Assembly (NCBI RefSeq): GCF_004114935.1
Contig: NZ_CP022221.1
Span: forward strand, 2,625,001-2,689,000
Reading direction: 5' to 3'
Origin: Bradyrhizobium zhanjiangense
GTDB lineage: Bacteria; Pseudomonadota; Alphaproteobacteria; Rhizobiales; Xanthobacteraceae
DNA length: 64,000 nt
The notes below the pieces were generated by a model. That model made no database searches, had not been told where the DNA came from, and saw only the letters and a program-made list of their open reading frames with translations. Positions within the stretch are counted from its first letter, which is position 1. Every line of letters begins with the position of its first letter. This document shows positions 28,941 to 38,588 of the stretch, one piece after another. Position numbers and translations under genes: made by a program.

Positions 28941-29776
28941 GGGTCTGTACCTAATTAGCGAACTTTGATTCCCTCGCACCGAGTTGATTCGGTGCGGGGG
29001 TCTTGGATGCGCAAAGGGCTGTTTTGGCTCAACGACGAGCAATGGGCTCAGATAAGGCCACATCTGCCAACGAACCAGACCGGCCCGGCGCGCGATGATG
29101 ATCGACGTATCATCAGCGGCATCATTCACATGCTTCAATGCGGTGCGCGCTGGCGCGATTGCCCGCCCGATTATGGCCCGTACACGACGATCTACAATCG
29201 TTTCAATCGCTGGGCTAAGCGCGGACATTGGCAGGCGATCTTTGAAGCGCTCGCCCGCTGTGGCAAGGACAGCGTGACTTTGTCCATCGACTCCACCACG
29301 ATCAAAGCGCATCGCTCGGCGAGCGGCGGAAAAGGGGGAGCATGAACAGGCGATCGGCCGCTCGCGCGGTGGGCGGACCACGAAAATCCACGCGCTGAGC
29401 GACCCTGATTGCAGACCTTGCGCATTTCATCTCACTCCGGGGCAAGCCGCAGATATTGCCGCAGGACCGGCCCTTTTGAAGCTCGCGCCGCCCATGTCTA
29501 GCCTTATCGGGGACAAAGGCTACGACGGCGACGGCTTTCGCGCCGAAATCGTCGATCGCGGCGCGAAGCCCGTCATTCCAAACAAATCCAACAGGGTGGT
29601 CCTCCACAGCTTCAGCAAACGTGCCTACAAAGGACGCAATGTCATCGAGCGCTGTTTCTGCCGGCTCAAGGATTTCAGGCGTGTCGCTACTCGGTATGAC
29701 AAACTCGCCAGGAACTTCTTAGCCGCCGTCCACCTCGCCGCCATCGTCGCCTATTGGATCAATTGAGTCTGAACCC
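28941..29776 (+). mobile_element. IS5-family, IS427-group type element, copy A (complete)
   Basis: 836 bp running from GGGTCTGTACC to GTCTGAACCC, flanked by CTA on the left and TAG on the right (TA duplication inside a CTAG-like target). Copies B (46417-51121) and C (63407 to the edge) have the same ends and flanks. Confidence 0.88.
29007..29766 (+). CDS. IS427-type transposase, two overlapping frames
   Basis: First frame 29007-29345 (MRKGLFWLNDEQWAQIRPHLP, CGARWRDCPPDYGPYTTIYNRF, TLSIDSTTIKAHRSASGGKGG with the first catalytic aspartate). The second frame continues GRSRGGRTTKIHAL, APPMSSLIGDKGYDGDGF with the second aspartate, and RNVIERCFCRLKDFRRVATRYDK with the glutamate, to 29766. The switch lies on the A/G run GGAAAAGGGGG near 29330, the usual programmed frameshift of this group. 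Confidence 0.88.
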
Positions 29777-29803
29777 TAGAACACCGCAGCGGGAACGTTG
29801 ACA

Positions 29804-30029
29804 CCGAGACATCTCATACCGGTTACCAATCCGCTCGAACGGGTCAATGGCGAGATCAAGCGCCGAACCGACGTGGTCGGCATCTTTCCCAATGAGGACG
29901 CCATTCGGCGCCATCCTGCTCGAGCAGAACGACGAGTGGGCGGTCCAGCGCGGCCGCTACATGACACTGGAAACGATCGCCCCGTTAAGCGATGATCCCG
30001 CCGTCAGCTTCCCGGCAATCGCCAGCTGA
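29804..30029 (+). pseudogene. IS256 transposase, part 3 (C-terminus)
   Basis: TNPLERVNGEIKRRTDVVGIF is followed by an 11-base loss after NEDAI that shifts the frame, then LLEQNDEWAVQRGRYMTLETIAP in the other frame to TGA 30029. This is the usual IS256 C-terminus with the catalytic glutamate in NPLERVNGE. Confidence 0.85.
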
Positions 30030-30104
30030 CCGATCCGGCCCATGCCGGCGAAGGTGGTGACCCGCACTCAGCTACACTGTATCCATTCGGCGTAGGCCGC
30101 AGGG

Positions 30105-30344
30105 CTACCGCTTGAGCAGTCCAGGGTTCTCTTTGTAGGACCTGATCAGCTCGATGAGGTTTTCGATTCCGAAGTCGGTGAACGCCTGGACGCCGTCTTC
30201 TCCGACGCCATAGACCCAGATGACGCCGTCCTCGATTTCCATTTCGTTGGCGATGTCCCAGAGCCAATCTTCGTCTTCGCCGAGGTCTTTCGCGACCTGG
30301 GTGATGGTGGTGACGTGATGGACCTTGTTGACGTGCATGGTCAT
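30105..30344 (-). CDS. Small conserved hypothetical protein next to IS66 remnant
   Basis: 79 residues, acidic, with DEDWLWDIANEMEIEDGVIWVYGVGEDGVQAFTDFGIENLIELI. I have seen similar small proteins beside IS66-type transposase genes in rhizobia and take it as an IS66 passenger. Function unknown. Intact frame, no signal peptide or membrane segment. Confidence 0.55.
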   Translation of the reverse strand: MTMHVNKVHHVTTITQVAKDLGEDEDWLWDIANEMEIEDGVIWVYGVGEDGVQAFTDFGIENLIELIRSYKENPGLLKR

Positions 30345-30369
30345 GCCGCTCGAGCGGAGATCGCTGATG

Positions 30370-30481
30370 CTGGCGTCTCCAGGGCAGAAGTTCGTTCAGC
30401 CGATGAGCCGGATGGGCGGCGATGCGGGCGAGGATGTCGGTGAGCCAGGCCTGCGGGTCGATGCCGTTCATTTTCGCGGTT
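30370..30481 (-). pseudogene. IS66 transposase (TnpC) C-terminal remnant
   Basis: The reading NGIDPQAWLTDILARIAAHPAHRLNELLPW is the characteristic C-terminal end of IS66 TnpC. Everything upstream is replaced by the IS3 element that begins at 30487. Confidence 0.75.
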
Positions 30482-30504
30482 TATGCTGACCTTGCCCCCA
30501 AGTT

Positions 30505-31433
30505 TTATCCATTCCTGAGTTCGCCCCGGTCGTTGGATTTGCCCATTTGGGCGGTGGTAGCGACGGGAGCTGGCGCGGAGCCCTCAGCATAGCGCAGCGC
30601 CAGATCCCGTCGCGGGTTGCAGGTGATGGCGAACTCGGACGGCGTCCTCCATCCGAGCTGTGAGTGTGGTCGTGTGTCGTTGTAATCCGCGCGCCAGCAT
30701 CCGAGCGCGACGCGGGCCTGGGCCAGCGAGGTGAACAACGTCTCGTTCAACAATTCATCCCGCAGCCGGCCGTTGAAGCTCTCGATGAAGGCGTTCTGCA
30801 TGGGCTTGCCTGGCGCGATGTAGTGCCAAGCGACGCGGCTCTGATCGGCCCACGTCAGAATGGCGTTGCTGGTGAGTTCGGTGCCGTTGTCGCTAACCAC
30901 CGTCTTGGTCTTGACCGCGCTCGGTGATCAGGCGGTCCAGTTCCCGCGACACCCGGGCGCCCGAGAGCGAGGTATCGGCCACCAGCGCCAGACACTCGCG
31001 GGTGCAATCGTCGACCACGGTCAGAATGCGGAAGCGACGGCCGTCGGTGAGCTGATCCGACACGAAGTCGAGCGACCAACGATCGTTGGGGCCATCGGCG
31101 CCATCATCGGTGCCCTGGTCCCAATTGCCCGCTTGCGGCCACCACGGCGGCGTACCGCGAGCCTCTCTTCCGGTAGAGCCGGAAGAGCTTCTTATGGTTG
31201 ACCAGATAACCCTCCCGCTTGAGCAGCACGTGCAGGCGGCGGTAACCGAAACGGCGACGTTCCTGGGCGATCGCCCTCATGCGCTGGCGAAGGCCGGCAT
31301 CATCTGCGCGGGTCGCCTTGTATCTCATCGTCATGCGGCAGCAGCCGATGGCTTTACACGCCCGCCGTTCGCTCATTCCGTAGACGTCCACGAGATGGGC
31401 GACAGCTTTCCGCTTGGCAGCGGGCATCACCAT
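30505..31433 (-). pseudogene. IS3-family orfB, second type, frameshifted
   Basis: The N-terminal part (MPAAKRKAVAHLVDVYGMSERRACKAIG, FGYRRLHVLLKREGYLVNHKKLFRLY), the central integrase core and the C-terminal part ([34 protein letters not shown]) lie in different frames, with breaks near 31140 and 30910. The catalytic residues are still readable. Confidence 0.85.
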
Positions 31434-31693
31434 TTCTTTCCCAGGAGATCTTTCAAGGCCGCATTGTCCAGCATGGCGTCGGCCAAGAGCCGCTTCAGTC
31501 GTGTGTTCTCGTCCTCCAGGGTCTTCAGCCGCTTGGCCTCCGACACCTCCATCCCGCCGAATTTTGCCTTCCATTTGTAGATGCTGGCGTCACTGACGCC
31601 ATGCTTGCGGCACAGATCGGCGACCGAAACGCCAGCTTCGTGCTCCTTCAAAATCCCGATGATCTGCTCTTCCGTAAAGCGACTGCGCTTCAT
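31427..31693 (-). CDS. IS3-family OrfA, second type
   Basis: 88 residues, MKRSRFTEEQIIGILKEHEAG, helix-turn-helix HGVSDASIYKWKAKFGG and a leucine-rich tail. About three quarters identical by eye to the other OrfA. Intact, but its orfB is broken. Confidence 0.9.
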   Translation of the reverse strand: MKRSRFTEEQIIGILKEHEAGVSVADLCRKHGVSDASIYKWKAKFGGMEVSEAKRLKTLEDENTRLKRLLADAMLDNAALKDLLGKKW

Positions 31694-31826
31694 GCTCTGG
31701 TCCTTATGTGGGCCAGAGCGAACTTCAAACTGGATTAAGCCCGTGGGGCAAGGTCAGACTCGACAGCGTTGCGTAAGGGAACAAACAGCTTCGGTTGCAC
31801 CGGAGCCGAGACCTGAGGAGGCACAC

Positions 31827-32180
31827 ATGAAGCACCGGAGCCGCGGGCGTTTTATGCAAGCGACATCGTTCGCTACCGCGGCCGGCGTCCTGCCGAGCCT
31901 GGCAAGCCGTTGTCGGCGGCAGCGGGCGAGCTAAGACTGAATATGCCGGCGAGCAATGATGCCGTTATGAACGCCTTCGTGAAACCGTTTGCGGCTGAGA
32001 CCGGAACCAACGTAACGCCTTCTTATCAGGACCTTAGAGCGGCGCAAGTCTGACGAAACGGTAACGATCGATAGCATTCTCACAAGCCAGTCCCGCGCAT
32101 TTGGTGTGGTTGCGGACGGCTATCTCGAGAAGATCAACCATTGCAGACTACTGCAAGCATCGCTTCAGAATCGGGAGCTA
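31827..32180 (+). pseudogene. ABC solute-binding protein (PotD-like) N-terminal remnant
   Basis: AGGAGG precedes ATG 31827. The frame encodes a twin-arginine-like or Sec leader (RGRFMQATSFATAAGVLPSLA) and stops at 31934. Downstream, other frames give NAFVKPFAAETGTNVTPSYQDLRAAQV and VVADGYLEKIN, which match the start of PotD-type polyamine binding proteins (KPFxxETGxxV). Multiple frame breaks and loss of the rest mark it as a relic. It may once have belonged with the transporter now at the window start, which is an inference. Confidence 0.5.
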
Positions 32181-32387
32181 CATCTACTCTCTCATATGGC
32201 TCACAACACCAAGGAAAGTTCCAGCCGACCAGCACCCGTCCCACCAACTGGGCTGAGTTCTGGGACATTTCCCAGTTTCCCGATACCCGCGCTTTTTCTC
32301 GCCTAGATCACCTTTCGAGTTCAGCTCGTCCCCAGCTTGATCGTTTTCGTGGCCGTTAGTCCAGGAGCAAGGAGTGGGAGAAGTATA

Positions 32388-33200
32388 TCACACGATCGCG
32401 TAAGTGAGACGCTCCACTCGATTGGATGGTCTATATCCAAGCAGTGTCCAGAAGTAACCTCGTTCCACAAACGAACCAGACGGCGAATACGACAGTAACA
32501 AGCGACGAACACGGGTAGTAAATTCGTCATGGCGTTCTCCCAGATTAACGGGTGCACCCAAGGACGTTGCGTGGACCCAGCCAATAAGCTCATCGGTATT
32601 CCAGTGGTGCTCGTAGTCGTGACGAAGCTCTGTAATTTCGCTGAACTCGGAATAACGAAGGACTTCTCGGATGGGGGTCGTCTGCACTGGCCGTCCAGGC
32701 CAACTTCCTCCCCAGAACTCAATTAGCTCTCTCCACATTGCACTCTTCCATTCTCCAGGTTCGGAGCGCTCTACCTTGGGGAAGATGATCGCTACGCAAG
32801 CACTTGGTTTAAGTATTTTGCTCAACTTTGCTAACACCGTCTCTCGATCCATCCAGTGGAAGGCGCCTGCAATGGTTGCGATGTCAAATGATGAAGTTAG
32901 TCCGTTTAGGTCTTCAGACCTCGATACTAGAAAATCGATATTCTTGATTCCTGCTGCTCCCGCGATCCGCTTCCCTTCTTGGACCATTTCGTCACTTGCG
33001 TCGACAAAAAGTACGTCCGCGACCGAACGCGCCAAGGGAATAGCGATCTGTCCCGTACCGGCGCCAAGATCGAGTGCACGACTGCTGGTGGTTAACCCGC
33101 AAACCCTGACCAAGGATCTGATTAAGTCTTCTGGATAGGCTTTCCAGTGGCGGGCATAGTAGGGCGCGGCACCACGAAATGCTTCACTCGCTACAATCAT
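32388..33200 (-). CDS. SAM-dependent class I methyltransferase
   Basis: 270 residues, intact. The SAM-binding motif I LDLGAGTGQIAIPLA (about residues 43-57), acidic loop VLFVDASDEM, motif II IATIAGAFHWMD and motif III LKPSACVAIIF are those of the Methyltransf_11 small-molecule methyltransferases. A GGAGGCAAG ribosome site precedes ATG 33200. Neighbours are remnants, so the substrate cannot be inferred. Confidence 0.88.
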   Translation of the reverse strand: MIVASEAFRGAAPYYARHWKAYPEDLIRSLVRVCGLTTSSRALDLGAGTGQIAIPLARSVADVLFVDASDEMVQEGKRIAGAAGIKNIDFLVSRSEDLNGLTSSFDIATIAGAFHWMDRETVLAKLSKILKPSACVAIIFPKVERSEPGEWKSAMWRELIEFWGGSWPGRPVQTTPIREVLRYSEFSEITELRHDYEHHWNTDELIGWVHATSLGAPVNLGERHDEFTTRVRRLLLSYSPSGSFVERGYFWTLLGYRPSNRVERLTYAIV

Positions 33201-33356
33201 CTTGCCTCCTTTTGATCTGGTCTACTTTATTCATTGCTAGCTCAGAGGGAGCCACCGTTAAGCCTCGGAGGACGCGAACTTGAGGAGCTCGGTCGCCACG
33301 CAATGTGGCGGTGTTAGTAGCGCATTTCAATGATCAGGGCTGATAGTTGACGAGCG

Positions 33357-34010
33357 CCCCTGCCACTGAATGTTTATCAGCAGCGCTCAGAGTCTCGGTC
33401 TTTGTAGGCCAAAGTGACGTGGATGCAGCAAAGGGCGGTCGAGGGGGGCGCGGTTGCGCAGCTCATCGTCCGCTGCGGTGAATTGGGCTGGCATAGCCGC
33501 GGCAATCATGCATCTCAGTGACGAGTGAGGCCGCCGCATATTGTAGTTAGCGATGTTGGTGCGGGGCGTCATCCAGATCGAAAACACGGTCTGATCGAGC
33601 ATTTCATGGCCTATCCGGCTCATTAAGACTCTTGATCAAACCCTTCGGCCTCTGCTTTCCCAGCGTGATAAACAGCCCATCTATGTTCGTGTCCTCGATC
33701 CAGGTAAGCTGGCATCCCAGATGAGCTCGGGCCACGGTCGGACGCGAGGTCAGCACTGGTTTGCCGCGTCGCGCGACGATTGCTGTCAATTCGCGTGCCA
33801 CGCGCCGATAGTTCTTCATACGGATGAACCAGGCGTGTGTCCTGCGGGCGCGGTTGATACCGCGCACTGCACCTCCGCGACTTTCCTGTCTTTGAGGCCC
33901 GCCTGTTAGTCCTGCCTTCCGTACGTGAGCTGACTGCTGATGGCCTCTAACACGACAGATTGGCGGAAGAGAACTGCCCATAACCCAAGCGCGCCTGAAA
34001 AGTTGGCAAC
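33357..34010 (-). pseudogene. Decayed IS3-family orfB relic
   Basis: A heavily mutated relative of the 1.36-kb IS3 element. The terminal CTGCCACTG, the C-terminal ANYNMRRPHSSLRCM and AQFTAADDELRNRAPLDR (compare NLQRPHSSLKYL), and RRVARELTAIVARRGKP are still readable in shifting frames. Much older than the two intact copies. Confidence 0.75.
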
Positions 34011-34479
34011 CTAGCAGGACTTGGAGGATTTAGGTGAATATGGGCGATTTGTACGAGAAGCATTTGCCTAGGGGAAGACACCTTCAGCAATCGCGGCCGC
34101 TATCCTTTCTCCCCTCTCAACCGGCTCTCGGCAGAATAGCCGTTGAACTTGGCCGGCGGCAGTTCGATGATGCCGATAGCCAAGCTAGGGACATCTCGCT
34201 TAGCTTTTGCAATTGGCCGCCAGCTTTGAAGGATTTGACTTCGGCGGGCCTGGGCAATAACTGGTCGACTGGCTCGGATGTCCCTTGACGATCCTCAGTC
34301 CGGCAGTCGCGCCGCTCGCCGGCGCTGGCTTCCCCATCGAATGGAGCAGACCCGGTAGCTTGCCGAAGAGCTGTAGCAACTGTTCTCCGTCGCGCGTTCG
34401 CTACCGTCTACCCAGTTGGGCGGTAGCTAGTTCCGATGATCTCGCCCGGATGTACCGATTTGATCTCGCCCAGGATTGA
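34011..34479. other. Gene-free stretch ending in IS21-terminus-like repeats
   Basis: No gene recognised. At 34436-34476 the motif GATCTCGCCC occurs twice about 20 bases apart, each preceded by GAT, like the multiple terminal repeats of IS21 elements. The same motif recurs at 37012-37050 and in inverse form at 40860-40895. Confidence 0.5.
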
Positions 34480-34582
34480 ACGAACCCGCTACGCGGGAGT
34501 GGGGGCAAGCCTGGTGAACTGAGGTGTCCTGTCTGAGAGGATGTTGGTCTTCGCACCACCCCTCTCAAGACAGGAGACCCAG

Positions 34583-35443
34583 ATGGCTACCATGAGCCCT
34601 CTTCGGCAGCGCATGATCGAGGACATGACGGTCCGCAATCTGTCGCCGTCGACTCAACAATCCTATATCTATGCGATCGCAAAGTTTAGCCGCCATTTCG
34701 GCTACGCCCCGGACCGGTTGAGTTTCGAGCAGGTCCGCGCCTATCAACTGCATCTCATCGGCCAAAAGCGTTCGTGGTCCCACATCAATCAGGTGGCCTG
34801 CGCGCTGCGGTTCTTCTACGGCGTCACACTCGGGCAGACGGAGGCATTCGAGCGGATCATCGGTGGCCAGAAGCCTGACAAGCTCCCGCTCGTGCTTAGT
34901 GCCGAAGAGATCGAGCGCTTCCTGGACGCGGTTACAGGGGTGCGCAATCGCGTCGTGCTGGCGACGGCTTATGCGGCTGGCTTACGGGCTAGTGAAGTCG
35001 TCCGCCTGAAGGTGAGCTCGATCGACAGCAAACGAATGTTGATCCACATCGAGAACGGCAAGGGCGGCAGGGATCGTTACGCGATGCTTTCTCCGCGACT
35101 GCTGGAGATTCTGCGCACGTACTGGATGCGAGCCCGACCGGGGCTATGGCTATTTCCAGGCCAAGACCCCAGTGAACATGTCAGCGTCCGCTGCGTCCAG
35201 GCGGCCTGCCGCGCCGCCCGCCGCCGCGCTCGGCTTGCCAAGCCGATTACTGTCCATACGCTCCGGCACTCGTTTGCGACCCATCTCCTGGAAAGCGGGA
35301 TCGACATTCGCATCATTCAAGTTCTGCTCGGACATGCCGAGCTGGGATCGACCGCGCGCTACGCTCAGGTCGCGACCAATCTGCTCGCCCGCACGACCAG
35401 CCCATTCGATGGACTCTCCGTCAGGGTGATCCCACCCGACTGA
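34583..35443 (+). CDS. Tyrosine-type site-specific recombinase (IS91-associated)
   Basis: An intact frame of 286 residues from ATG 34583 (AGGAGACCC upstream). N-terminal SAM-like core-binding domain (SPLRQRMIEDMTVRNLSPSTQQ) and a catalytic domain with the arginine in YAAGLRASEVVRL, HTLRHSFATHLLESG (H-x-x-R), LGHAELGSTARY (His) and the tyrosine nucleophile in ARYAQVATNLL. Such recombinases accompany some IS91-family elements and may resolve transposition intermediates. Confidence 0.92.
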   Translation: MATMSPLRQRMIEDMTVRNLSPSTQQSYIYAIAKFSRHFGYAPDRLSFEQVRAYQLHLIGQKRSWSHINQVACALRFFYGVTLGQTEAFERIIGGQKPDKLPLVLSAEEIERFLDAVTGVRNRVVLATAYAAGLRASEVVRLKVSSIDSKRMLIHIENGKGGRDRYAMLSPRLLEILRTYWMRARPGLWLFPGQDPSEHVSVRCVQAACRAARRRARLAKPITVHTLRHSFATHLLESGIDIRIIQVLLGHAELGSTARYAQVATNLLARTTSPFDGLSVRVIPPD

Positions 35444-35452
35444 GCTGCGCAT

Positions 35453-36646
35453 ATGCGCCCCGTGCTCGAGGTGGCGGACATCCTCCGCCGCCACGGCGGC
35501 GCGTTCCGTGCCGCGCAGGGTCCTCGGCTGTCCTCCGATCAGCGCCGTGCGATGGCGGCCATCGAGGCGTGTCGCACAGCGACGCTCGGCGGCCACGTCG
35601 AGCGGTGCGACGACTGCGGCCTGGTCCGCGTCGCCTATAACAGCTGTCGCGATCGGCACTGTCCAAAGTGCCAAGCGCTCGCGCGCGCCCAATGGCTCGT
35701 CGAGCGCCAGGCCGACCTGCTGCCGGTCCCCTATTTCCATGTCGTCTTCACCGTGCCGGCGCCCGTGGCCGCCATCGCGCTGCAGAACAAGGCGGTGGTC
35801 TACGACATCCTGCTCAAGGCAGCAGCCGAGACGATCCGTCTCATCAGCGCCGACCCGAAGCATCTCGGTGCCGAGACCGGGATGATCGCCATTCTCCATA
35901 CCTGGGGCCAGACCCTGACGCATCATCCACATGCCCATTGCCTCGTGCCAGGCGGCGGGATCGCCCCTGATGGAAGCTGGGTTCATTGTCGCCCCGGCTT
36001 CTTCCTTCCCGTTCGCGTCCTGTCACGATTGTATCGTCGGCTATTCCTGGAGCGCCTGCAGGCGGCGTTCGATGGCACCAAGCTCCAATTCTTCGGCCAT
36101 CTCGCGCACCTCGTCGAGCCAGCGGCATTCGCCAGCCATCTAAACGCCCTCCGCAAGGTCGAGTGGGTCGTCTACGCCAAGCGTCCCTTCGGCGGACCAG
36201 AACAGGTTCTGGCCTATCTTGGGCGCTACACCCATCGCGTTGCGATCGCCAACGGCCGGCTCCTTAGCTGTGACCAGGGCCACGTCCGCTTCCGGTGGAA
36301 GGATTATCGCGCTGGCAACAAATCCAAAGTGATGACACTCGACACTGAGGAGTTCCTTCGTCGCTTTCTGCTCCACATATTGCCGAAGGGGTTCCGCCGC
36401 ATCCGTCATTTTGGTTTCCTGGCGAACGCCTGCCGCGCCGCCAAACTCGCGCGCATCCGAGCGGCGCTTGACGCGCCGCAGCCACCTCCGCCTGCCGAAG
36501 CTGTCAACTATCGTGAGCGCTGCGCCATCCTCCTTGGTCACCGCCTCGACTTGTGCCCCATCTGCGGAGGCCGCATGGTCGAGATTGGACCTGTGCCGCG
36601 TGCGCCAGCGCAGCGACGCGCAGCACCTCGCTGCGATACATCATGA
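35453..36646 (+). CDS. IS91-family rolling-circle transposase (HUH/Y1)
   Basis: About 397 residues. An N-terminal zinc-binding region CDDCGLVRVAYNSCRDRHCPKCQ is followed by the transposase_32-type core, with the HUH metal motif HHPHAHC and the nicking tyrosine in YLGRYTHRVAI. The C-terminus has a second zinc motif CPICGG. The frame is intact. It opens 9 bases after the recombinase stop. Confidence 0.93.
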   Translation: MRPVLEVADILRRHGGAFRAAQGPRLSSDQRRAMAAIEACRTATLGGHVERCDDCGLVRVAYNSCRDRHCPKCQALARAQWLVERQADLLPVPYFHVVFTVPAPVAAIALQNKAVVYDILLKAAAETIRLISADPKHLGAETGMIAILHTWGQTLTHHPHAHCLVPGGGIAPDGSWVHCRPGFFLPVRVLSRLYRRLFLERLQAAFDGTKLQFFGHLAHLVEPAAFASHLNALRKVEWVVYAKRPFGGPEQVLAYLGRYTHRVAIANGRLLSCDQGHVRFRWKDYRAGNKSKVMTLDTEEFLRRFLLHILPKGFRRIRHFGFLANACRAAKLARIRAALDAPQPPPPAEAVNYRERCAILLGHRLDLCPICGGRMVEIGPVPRAPAQRRAAPRCDTS

Positions 36647-37230
36647 CCGACGACCTCGACTTGTCCGCTCCCACTGCACGCGCTGCCCTGCCGACGTTCT
36701 CCGTCGGAACGATCAAGCACGCTCACAACGCCCGCCGAACGGGCGATAGTCAGCCGCCTGGGCTTGACGCGCCGTTCGACGCTATCGACGGCGGCATCCT
36801 TTGCTGCCAACATCAGCGACAATCTGCGGCCACACTCGCTCGCGGGCCCGACATCGGGTCAATCGCGCCTACCGGCGCCTAGATCGAACCCCCATAGGTC
36901 CGCGCTCACAAGACGCGGCTTCGTTCAATCCAGCTTCAAATAGGTCCCGCGCTGGACTTGCGGCGAGATCTGTGACGCGGGACCTATTTGAACCCTCCAG
37001 TATTCCGAGATGATCTCGCCCAGCATTCCGATTTGATGTCGCCCGGGGCGCGAGGCGTTCTGGTTGAGTCTGGTTTCTGGCATCGGCCACGCCGCTTGGT
37101 CAATCTTGAATCGCGGCTCAACGGGGAGGTTTTTCTGTTGCTCCTGCTGTGATGGGGTGGACGCCCCTCGACGGCATCGATGTGCCAAAGTGAAGGGTGT
37201 TGAACAGCCATCACGAGAGAGGAAGCGTCC

Positions 37231-38255
37231 GTGAACGAAGTTAGCACGATTGGACTAGATTTAGCGAAGTATGTCTTTCAGGCCCACGGAGCCGATGCCG
37301 CCGGCAAGGTCGTTTTTCGCAAACAGCTGCGCCGGAATAAGCTGCTGGCATTCTTTGCCGAGCAGCCGGCTTGCCTCGTGGCGATCGAAGCCTGCTCGGG
37401 CGCGCATTAGTGGGCTCGTGAGATTGGCAAGCTCGGCCATGAAGTGCGGCTGATCCCACCGGCTTACGTGAAGCCCTTCGTGAAGCGGCAGAAGAACGAC
37501 ATGGCCGATGCAGAGGCGATCTGTGAAGCGGCGCAGAGGCCGACCATGCGTTTCGTTCCCGTCAAGAGCGAAGAGCAGCAAGCGAGCGCGGTGGTGTTTC
37601 GGACCCGCGACCTGCTGATCCGGCAGCGGACCCAGGCGATCAATGCTTTGCGTGGTCATCTCGCCGAATACGGGGTGATTGTGGCAAAGGGCACGGCCTA
37701 TGTCGCAGAGCTTGTCGAGCGCGCAATGGATCCAAAAACCGACGTCCCCGAAGCGGCACGGTTCGTACTCGAGATATTGATCAAGACGATGGTGACGCTG
37801 GAAATGCAGATCAAGAAACTCGACAGCGAGATCACCCGTCGCGCCCGAAAAGAAAAAGATGCCCGCCGTTTGATGACAATCCCAGGCGTGGGACCAATGA
37901 CGGCGACGGCTTTGCTTGCCCTTGCGCCTGCCGCCGGAAGCTTCCGGTGCGGACGCGACTTCGCAGCATGGCTGGGGTTGACCCCGTTGCAGCGCTCCAC
38001 GGGCGGCAAACAGAAACTGGGTGCGACGTCGAAAATGGGGGAGCGAACGTTGCGACGGTTACTTATCATCGGCGCAACTGCGGTCGTGCAGCAGGCACGC
38101 CGGCGAGGCGCTTCACCGTCATCGTGGCTCGGGCGCATGATTGCCCGCAAGCCACTATGCTGGTAGCCACCGCTCTTGCCAACAAGATGGCCCGCGTCGT
38201 CTGGGCTTTGATGGCCAACGGTGGGGTCTATAAAGCTCCGGCTGTGGCGGCATAG
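37231..38255 (+). pseudogene. IS110-family transposase with nonsense and frameshift mutations
   Basis: GTG 37231 follows GAGAGGAAG. IGLDLAKYVFQAHGADAAG starts the DEDD domain. A TAG near 37408 sits between GAH and WAREIGKLG (one base from tyrosine). Transposase_20 domain LMTIPGVGPMTATALLAL and FRCGRDFAAWLGLTPLQRS with the catalytic serine follow. A frame change near 38155 puts ATALANKMARVVWALMANGGVY in another frame, ending at 38255. Confidence 0.87.
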
Positions 38256-38588
38256 CCGTCCGGTCAGAGGTCGTCGAGATGTAGGAAGGTCAAACGGAAG
38301 GTATGGCGCAACAGTCGAGAGACGAGGTTGGGAGAACCAGTACATGCCCAAGTGCTACCAAGCACGCCGCTGTGATTTGGACCTGATCCGCGAACTCCCA
38401 TACGGGCCCGCGACAAATGACGGTCGCATTAAAGGCCGGACAGATGTCAGCACCCGACTACAGCGCAGCGCTTGACGAAAGATTCTTCTTGCATCCCTGG
38501 GGGCGTCCACAGATGGGCATGTAGGCAACGCTCTTGCGCTGTCAAGCGTAGCGGCATGTCCACAGTGCCACAGGCTCAGGCCTTTCGG

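Larger units (their letters stand above)
27193..29803 (-). mobile_element. IS110-family element containing an IS427-type element
   Basis: The segment separates IS256 codons ending KLHST and beginning NPLERVNGEIKRR, so its outer limits are set to within a few bases. The IS110 transposase lies on the minus strand, and an IS427-type element at 28941-29776 is inserted in its 5' non-coding part. Confidence 0.75.
24601..30060 (+). mobile_element. IS256-family element carrying nested insertions
   Basis: An IS256 transposase gene is readable in three separated parts (24735-25433, 26948-27192, 29804-30029). The first gap is exactly an IS1182 element with a target duplication. The second is an IS110 element that itself holds an IS427-type IS5 element. 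Right end not fixed precisely. Confidence 0.8.
30487..31756 (-). mobile_element. IS3-family element, second type, degenerate
   Basis: Ends TGACCTTGCCCC at 30487 and GGGGCAAGGTCA ending at 31756 form the terminal repeats. Flanks ATGC and GACT do not match, so no target duplication remains. It is related to but distinct from the 1.36-kb and 13.4-kb copies. Confidence 0.85.
34480..36985 (+). mobile_element. IS91-type element with tyrosine recombinase
   Basis: A two-gene element: a tyrosine recombinase followed 9 bases later by an IS91-type HUH transposase. Limits are approximate. The left flank carries TTGAAC near 34477 and the right non-coding part carries an inverted pair around CTATTTGAA/TTCAAATAG (36936-36985). 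Both genes are intact, so the element may be mobile. Confidence 0.7.

Noticed and set aside
33786..33800. Minus-strand TGGCACG-N4-TTGA as a sigma-54 promoter
   Set aside because: The invariant -12 GC is GA, and it lies inside a decayed IS3 gene with no suitable downstream gene.
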